From the NCBI GenBank assembly GCA_949126835.1, contig OX421502.1:39403282-39467281 (forward strand): a DNA stretch of 64,000 nucleotides. The letters are read 5' to 3'. This document shows positions 1-64,000 of this stretch, one piece after another. Made by a program: the position numbers and the translations under genes. Numbering within the stretch: position 1 is the first letter of the stretch; the number at the start of each line of letters is the position of its first letter. The notes under the pieces were generated by a model that was given only the letters and a program-made list of their open reading frames with translations, was not told the origin of the DNA and did not search any database. This stretch comes from Anisus vortex (lineage: Eukaryota > Mollusca > Gastropoda > Planorbidae).

Positions 1-509
1 GAAGAAGTAGCCTACAATATAAATATAACAAGTAACTACAAAAAATCAATGCAGATACTGAAATGAAGTATTACGATACCGTAGCCTGTTAGGTAAATAA
101 TTCCATAAAATAGAAGTTTAACTGGACCAGAGCATGTCTTTTCACCCATAAAACGTTCAACTATAGAGGAATTACAATGGGCAGTTCTGAAAATGTCTAG
201 TTTTGCCCTTAGACCTTACATACCTGCCATTTCTTTACTTCATCACACAATTATGGGCATGGTTTAGTTTTTTGCCCCTTTGCACATTGGCATCAAATAG
301 GAATTATTAGTTTTGTTTAGTTGTCTGATCAATCTTGGCATTCAATTTCATTATTTGATTTTAATCTGGCTGTTAGTAAAATATAACTAATCCCTTTTTG
401 GTCCTTGGCTAGATTAGAATTTGCATTAATTACAGGAATAAACCATGCATCATTAGTTCTATTGTTATGTTTACAGCAAAGGCAGCTCAAACTTTTTTTT
501 TATTGGTTA

Positions 510-590
510 AGTATACAAAGGGCCAGTGAAGCAGCGTTCACCAGTTTCTGTGGCCACAGCATACTACCGTGCCCCAATTTTTTATTTGGG
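510..590 (-). mobile_element. tRNA-derived SINE, internally deleted copy
   Basis: It carries the family's 3' part (gtgaagcagcgttcaccag, then tctgtggccacagcatact) joined directly to the 5' end word accgtgcccc. The middle, including box B, is missing. The family is the same as at 990-1225. Confidence 0.55.
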
Positions 591-989
591 ACGCTAAATA
601 AAAGTTTTAAAAACTTTGATTAAGTCAAAGCTCATAATGTTGTATTTTGCCACATTTAATTGAAAAAGTAGTTATGCAATTTACAGCAATGAATTCATTC
701 TATTTAACTTAATATTAAAAAAACAGGCAAAACATTTTTTTCAAATTTACTTTATAATTTACTTGGAATATAGAATTGCAAAACATTACTAAACATTCAG
801 GAGGGAAATTAAGAAAAAAAAAAAAAATACATGACTTGTTTAATTGTAAAGACATAATTTAATCTGGAAGTAAAAGAACAAATATATTTAATAGACTCAT
901 TATTCAGCAGTTACAATGCCATGAAAGTAAGGTTATTTAAACTGTTCACCATTGTTATTGAAACATATAAACAAGTTATTCTAATATAG

Positions 990-1225
990 TAAAAAAGCCC
1001 CTCTGACAAATTGATCCATAGAGTCGGTGAAGCAGCGTTTGTGTGGCCAGCACTATGCACAGACGCCTTAATTTTAACCCAACTAAGGTCAGGTAAACCA
1101 TCAGAGCTGGGTATACTCAGGGACACCATCCACGCCCATGAAAAAAACCTAGCCTGCACCAGGATTCAAACCCAGGACCTTCGGTATGCCAGCAATATGC
1201 ACTGCCGCTCGGCCACCGTGCCCCC
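990..1225 (-). mobile_element. tRNA-derived SINE, full-length copy
   Basis: Read on the minus strand, it begins with a tRNA-like head carrying an A box (TGGCCGAGCGG) and a B box (GGGTTTGAATCC) about 45 bases apart. A body follows (CTACCCAGCTCTGAT-type, GTGCTGGCCACAC). It is the best-preserved of about eight copies in the window and serves as the family reference. Confidence 0.75.
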
Positions 1226-3330
1226 AATTCAAATATAGATATAGACAACTGAAAAATTATAAATTTTTTTTATATAAAGAGTTCCATCACCTCCTGTTAA
1301 AAACTTGCACAAATTTATTAATCGACACTGTCAGGACTTGCTTATCATCAAGGTTTAGATAGATATTTTAAAACTAAATTTCATTGGTTCAGGAACATCT
1401 ATATAAACAATTATAGAAAGACTTTTTTATATCTTGGTCTAAAAAAAACATTATTTTTCATGTACACATATTGTAATTGTTGATTTAAATTGCTCTTTTT
1501 AGGGAAAATCTGAAAGCTGTTGCATCCTGCACTTTGAAAACCACCTGTTTATAATCATAAAATCATTTTCCAACATTAACATATTTTTACATACTTCAGA
1601 CGGATTATGAAGGAAACATCTTTTTTAAAAAATCATTTGGACTGGCAATAATGGTCTATAAATACATGTAATGGAAGGGCTTAAATAAAAACACATCTTT
1701 GCATTGGAATAAGCCCTGACCCAGAAAGTTTTTTTCCTTTTTATTCTTTTTGTGTATTTCTGTAACAAGACTATGAATTAAAGACATGTGTATATATACA
1801 TCAGTGGTTGGTAAGTAGCTCAGTGGTCAGCACCTTGACCAAGGGAAATGACTCTCCCAGACTAAATCTTTCTGCTGTTGACTATAAATAAATATTAAGG
1901 CTAAGAAAAATTTTTTTATATTTACACAGTGACATTTATCTGGCAATGAAAGTATTAAGAGAAACATGATATTTAAGGTTTAGTAAATGCTTAAGACTAA
2001 AGAAGAGATAAAGTATTTACTCAATGTCAATAATTCTTATCTGTATGAAAGATACATTGAAACTATAAAGTAAAGAACAAACACTAAATATTTCTAAAAG
2101 TCTTATGGATGCATTGAACACATACTTCTAACATGATATCATTTATTTTAAATCCTTTAAAATATGGAAGAAGTAAATGATGGAAATATTAGTAAGATTT
2201 ACTTCAATGTATCTCGATGAATTAGTAAAATAAAAACACTACAAAGAACAAGAGTTCTTTTTTTCTTTTTCTTTAAGGATTTATAGACCAAACCTAAATT
2301 TAGCAAAGTTTATCTTTGTCTCCTTGTTAATTCAATGGTGGTGCATTAGTAAAAAAAAATTCAGATAATATGTCAAACTTAGTAAAAAGAAATAATTTTA
2401 AGATTATATTTAAATGGGGTAGGATTTTTTAATGACATAGTTTTCACTTCCCAGGTAGTCACAAGGGCTCAACTCCTGATTTAAGCAGTCATGTGGATAA
2501 CAGTAGCGAGACAATGTACTGGCCACAAAATTCCCTATATGCTGAGGTCAAAGAGACTGGTTAAGTTTTTCTCACTAGCCATGTGGGCCTTATAGCCTGT
2601 TAGGCTTTGAATATCATACAAAGCTTCACAAACACTTAACACCATACAATTTTAAAATAGTAGCCATGACACAATTATTGTCCAAAATTAATCTGATAGT
2701 ATAATTAAGACTCAAAAAGATGGTTTATCATGGCTTATGGTTTTATATACATAAAGAGCTGTAAAAAGATGTTATTAAAAGCTTGAAAAACTTAAGTGGT
2801 CACAATGGTTTCTCTTGTGGCTCTTATCTCAATTTTTTTTTTAACAAATACAAATCAATGTCAACATGCAGTCTATAGTCTATATATCATCCTAATCTTT
2901 AAAAGTGGCTCGTATAATTATATACAATAATAAAACTCAAGCTAATTCAAATATGTAAAAGAAGAAAAATTACAAACAAACTTTGATTTCAGAAGTTAAA
3001 AGAAAAAACAACTAAATACATAATATAATGTTTGTTTTTTTACAATTTGTATTTTTACAATGAGATTCAGTGTTTATTTGTGAATTAATAAAAGATAACA
3101 AATCACATATTGAGTTTGTTATTTACACAACAATAACACACAAAGAAATTGTTTCGTTTGTTCATAGAACTAAATATAAGATTGAAAAACAAATCCCAAA
3201 ATTAAAAAAAATAATTTCATGTTAAAAAAACAACAACATAAAAAAACTTATTAAAAAAAAAATCATTTTGAAAAGTTACAATTGTAACTAATTGTATGAA
3301 ATTAAAAGGCTATGTCTTTGTGTTGGTACT

Positions 3331-3795
3331 TTTATTACAAGTTAAGACACGTTATGATGAAATGTTGGTGAAGTGTTACATCAAAATATTAGCAAGATGC
3401 ATAAAAGCTTAGAGAACAGGTTTTTTGAGAGTCAAAAAGAAAACACAAACGCTACCTTTGTTTTGACTAGTGGTAGAGTTTAGTTTAATTACTAGAAGTA
3501 CCAGTATATTTACAGCATCAGGAATTATAAAATAAGTAAATTGAAAAAAAAAGAAGTCAAAATCTGCTAGTCAATATTGATAGTAGTCCTGCCCTATTTA
3601 AGGAAAGAGGCATCTTTTATGTGTACTGTAGTAGAATTTTGTTAAAATGGGTTGGGCCTAGCCATTCCAAGACGTGCCTAGAAGTCAGATGGTATGATGA
3701 AGGTTATATATTCATTGGTTACTATCCTTGTCCCCTGCCATAGCCACTATCTTAGATGCCTCAGAATTCAGCACGCCCACCCTTTCAGCCTATAG
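3331..3795 (-). other. FRY: Probable FRY 3' UTR with candidate polyadenylation signal
   Basis: Downstream of the TGA (toward lower coordinates) the minus strand has an AATAAA at 3336-3331. Further AATAAA words occur below it, for example at 3078-3073, so the true 3' end is uncertain and may be several hundred bases further on. The sequence is AT-rich with no ORF of note. Confidence 0.4.
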
Positions 3796-61306
<57,511 letters not shown>

Positions 61307-61363
61307 GGTGAAAGTAACTTGATCTGACGAATAATACTGATGTTTTTATGGATGTCTTTCAAT
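61307..61363 (-). other. FRY: 5' UTR part of FRY exon 1
   Basis: Upstream of the ATG the exon extends 57 nt to a good acceptor (TTTTTCCAG at 61364 and above). An in-frame TAA lies in this stretch. The splice acceptor implies at least one untranslated exon further upstream, between here and the window edge or beyond. I could not place its donor or a promoter. Confidence 0.6.
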
Positions 61364-61784
61364 CTGGAAAAACAAACAGTAGTTATGGTTATATAGAAAA
61401 CAACAGCTATACTTTCAAATGTCTGTAGAGGTTTTTGATGTAGCCACATTTTTTATATTGACCAGCAGAGTGACCCACCGTTAAACAGTTAAAAGACCTA
61501 ACTCATAATATTTTGTCAAATGATTTTATTATAAGTAAGAATCAGGTCTTAGGTCAATTAGGTTAACATGAAAATGACTAAGCTGGTAAATTTATAAAAC
61601 TTTTTGTGTCCTATACTAAGTATTCTATACAATATACACTGTTTATTTGTGTTCTTCAGTTGTTGTTTCTTTAATTGACTTGATTAATAATGTGTTGTAT
61701 TTGTCTGATGAACAAGTGCCCAAACAAAATCAGTGTGAGCATTAAAAATGTAAAAATGTTAATCTTTTCTTATATATTACAGAC

Positions 61785-62175
61785 TCTCATTCTGTCAAGA
61801 AGATTATTGCATCCTGTGCTCATCTGTGGTTTGAGTCTAGTCCTGCATTTCTATTAGTGTTTTAAATGATGTTACGTTTAGTGGTTTTCCTGGTTTGTTC
61901 AGGTAACCCATTCCATGCTCGAATGCCACTTGGGAAGAAAAAGTACTTGTGTGCTTTTGTTCTCGCATAAGGGATAAGGAAAGTGTTTTTGTCCTTATGT
62001 TTATCTGAACATTGTAAAAGATTATTATTGTGTTTTTTTTTCTAAATTAGAGTTAATGCACTATATATTATTACTACTTTACTCTTTGCCTTTCTAGTGT
62101 TTCTAGGTTTAGTGATTTAACTATTACTCTTGGATGAGTGAAGGACGCAATAATCTTCTTTATAGAAGGAGCGTC
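61785..62175 (-). mobile_element. LINE 3' fragment upstream of FRY
   Basis: The minus-strand translation includes HKYFFFPSGIRAWNGLPEQ, the FFP-x-x-I-x-x-WN-x-LP block near the end of jockey/CR1-like polyproteins, followed by a frame break. The word gacgcaataatctt near 62151 recurs at the very end of the window. Confidence 0.55.
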
Positions 62176-63589
62176 TGGCATCTGTAATATATAAGATAAG
62201 CTTGTGGACTAGTAGCTTAAGATGCATTTTATTTATTAATACTTATGGCCTAGGCCTAAAGGCTATAGCCTACTAAGGACTAAGAAGGCAGTGTTTAGAA
62301 AATCATGCCATGTCTAAGCAATGTTTCCAAAACTACAATCGACCAATTAACATATTTCAGGACATTTGGGAAAAATTATGAAATTTTTTTTCAAATCTAG
62401 GCCATCTTAATGTATAGAAATAACAAAGTGGCTATTCAGACCAGATAGACTTAGTGGTAAATAGTTAGTATCGGTTAGTTTATATAGGTTAGGGATGTCT
62501 TTGTAGTATTTTTGGTAATAGTTAGTATCGGTTAGGTTATAAAGGATAGGGATAGATTTGTTGTTTTCTGTGCTACTTCTTATAATATATATAGGCCTAT
62601 ATCATATATGGTAAAACAAATATATTTTGTGTTTTTTTTATCCCTCTTTTTTGATGTTTTTTATGAGCTTTAAGGAATTCTGACTGAAACTGGGTCCGAA
62701 GAGCCGTTTCATGATAAAGGGACCCGGGTCCGAATAGCGGCAGCCTAGAAATAATGCGTGAAAAGTCAATAGTGTTTCATTTTTTCTTAGTTGCGTGTAA
62801 GAGTTGAAAAAGATCTTTAAATTGATATATGGCACTTAGAAAAACTCCGCGTGTCAGTTAAACCAAAGTTTAGCCGTAATTAGTAATGTAGTAGCCTAAA
62901 ATAGCCTGATAGGGTCCTAGCCCTAGTAGTTAGTAGAACAGTTCCTTGTACTTCAAGTACTTGTGGTTGTGGAACTCCTGAGTTTATTCGTTTATTATTA
63001 ATTTATATGCCTACTTCTAGTAGTTTAAAGTTATTGCCTTTATAAGCCTTTATTAGCATTGTGATGATTTAGATTTTAGAGCCATTAATTGTTAAATGAC
63101 TAGGGGCCTACACAAAAGAATAAATGTAACTGGACTGTGACAGACAATGACTCAATTCATTGACTTGGACGTCTTGGACTTGACGATTTTGATTTGGTTG
63201 CAATCATCAATCATAAAAATAAAAGATTTTAAATAGAATCAAAAGACGCAAAATCATAATGCCTCACATATTCAGCCAAATAAGAAATGCTTACCGCTTA
63301 CCTTCCTACATTTCATGCATCAATAAAATTTGGCTTAAAACAAACAATACAATACATGAAAAACTACGAATGTCTAGTCTATTTTTATTTGCTTTTTATT
63401 TTCCAGATCCCCTTTATTGTCAAGTTATTTTTTCCGGAAGTAAACTTATTATTATTTATTTTTAGCACATACTTAAAACTTGGAGTCGAATTAATAAAAT
63501 GTTTCGTGTCACTGAACTATATATTATTATGTTTTCAAAACTACTCTTTTTCATTGCCTGTTTTCATGAGAATACCAGGTGCAAAGTGA
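62176..63589. other. FRY 5' flank, no gene recognised
   Basis: AT-rich. It must contain or precede the untranslated first exon(s) and promoter of FRY, but I could not place a donor, TATA box or initiator with any confidence. ORFs at 62638-62835 and 63259-63589 have no family resemblance. Confidence 0.4.
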
Positions 63590-64000
63590 AGTGGAGCACA
63601 ATCAGAGCCCTCTGAAGTCCACAGCGGTGTTAAACATGGCTGCGTACTTGCACCCACCTTGTTTGGAATATTCTTCTCGTGTCTACTGCACTATGCTTAT
63701 GGAGACTGCAACGAGGTGTCTATATACCTTCACACAAGGACATCTGGAAAGCTTTTTAACCTAAACAGGCTCAAAACCAAAACAAAGCTTTAGAGTTTAG
63801 AGGGTACCGTACTGGTTAGGGAACTTCTCTATGCTGATGATGCAGCTGTTGTTGCCGAATCTGCAAAGGAGCTATTATACAGACGCTCATTGATAAACTT
63901 GATGATGCATGCCAAAAATTCGGCCTCAGCATTAGTCAAAACATTGATAAACTTGGATAATAGACTTGGATCACGGATAATAATCGGACGCAATAATCTT
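63590..64000 (+). mobile_element. LINE reverse-transcriptase fragment (runs to window edge)
   Basis: The plus-strand translation includes HSGVKHGCVLAPTLFGIFF, SGKLFNLNRLKTKTKL and, after a stop and frame shift, ELLYADDAAVVAESAKEL with the catalytic YADD, then a KFGLSIS block. This is the RT palm region of a non-LTR element, broken by stops and frameshifts. Confidence 0.72.

Larger units (their letters stand above)
1..3330. other. 3' flank, AT-rich, no gene seen
   Basis: No exon or protein match was recognised on either strand. The short ORFs at 405-623 and 911-1238 fall in or next to SINE copies. Apart from two SINE copies (listed) I see only AT-rich unique-looking DNA. Part of it may be distal 3' UTR of FRY. 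Confidence 0.5.

Overview
The window is animal nuclear DNA, AT-rich and intron-rich. It holds one complete large gene on the minus strand: the orthologue of furry (FRY, of the FRY/FRYL family), which scaffolds NDR/Tricornered kinases. I rebuilt 66 coding exons by matching reverse-complement translations to the remembered vertebrate FRY protein and placing GT/AG (one GC/AG) boundaries. The exons run from an ATG at 61306 down to a TGA ending at 3796. They sum to 8874 nt, an exact multiple of three, giving 2957 residues, close to the roughly 3000 of vertebrate FRY. All exon phases agree. Protein conservation, tRNA-derived SINEs, several LINE families and abundant intronic minisatellites suggest a mollusc, probably a gastropod. 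The species is not provable from this sequence.

Layout, in genome order: 1-3795 is the 3' flank and probable 3' UTR, with SINE copies. 3796-10832 holds the C-terminal exons, with two LINE 3' fragments, a hAT-like MITE and a SINE in introns. 11126-18258 holds exons 57-52, with two piggyBac-like TTAA MITEs and a SINE. 18894-25221 holds exons 51-43. 25571-29454 is a 62-bp minisatellite of about 62.6 copies. 29459-38983 holds exons 42-29. This stretch contains three tandem repeats built from exon/intron junctions and a displaced partial exon copy. 39061-42134 is a 58-bp minisatellite of exactly 53 copies, followed by a hAT element with 8-bp target duplications. 46092-50979 holds exons 28-20, 52033-56021 holds exons 19-11 and 56147-61306 holds exons 10-1. 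61364-64000 is the upstream flank with LINE debris.

The only host gene I can support is furry. Everything else is mobile-element debris or intronic tandem repeats. The most unusual aspect is how repeats relate to splicing. Between 30.9 and 37.4 kb, three arrays copy a real splice junction with its exon edge, and every decoy site would bring in a stop codon if used. Two other arrays carry 53-62 splice-site-like words each. No prokaryotic, CRISPR, viral or operon-like system was seen.
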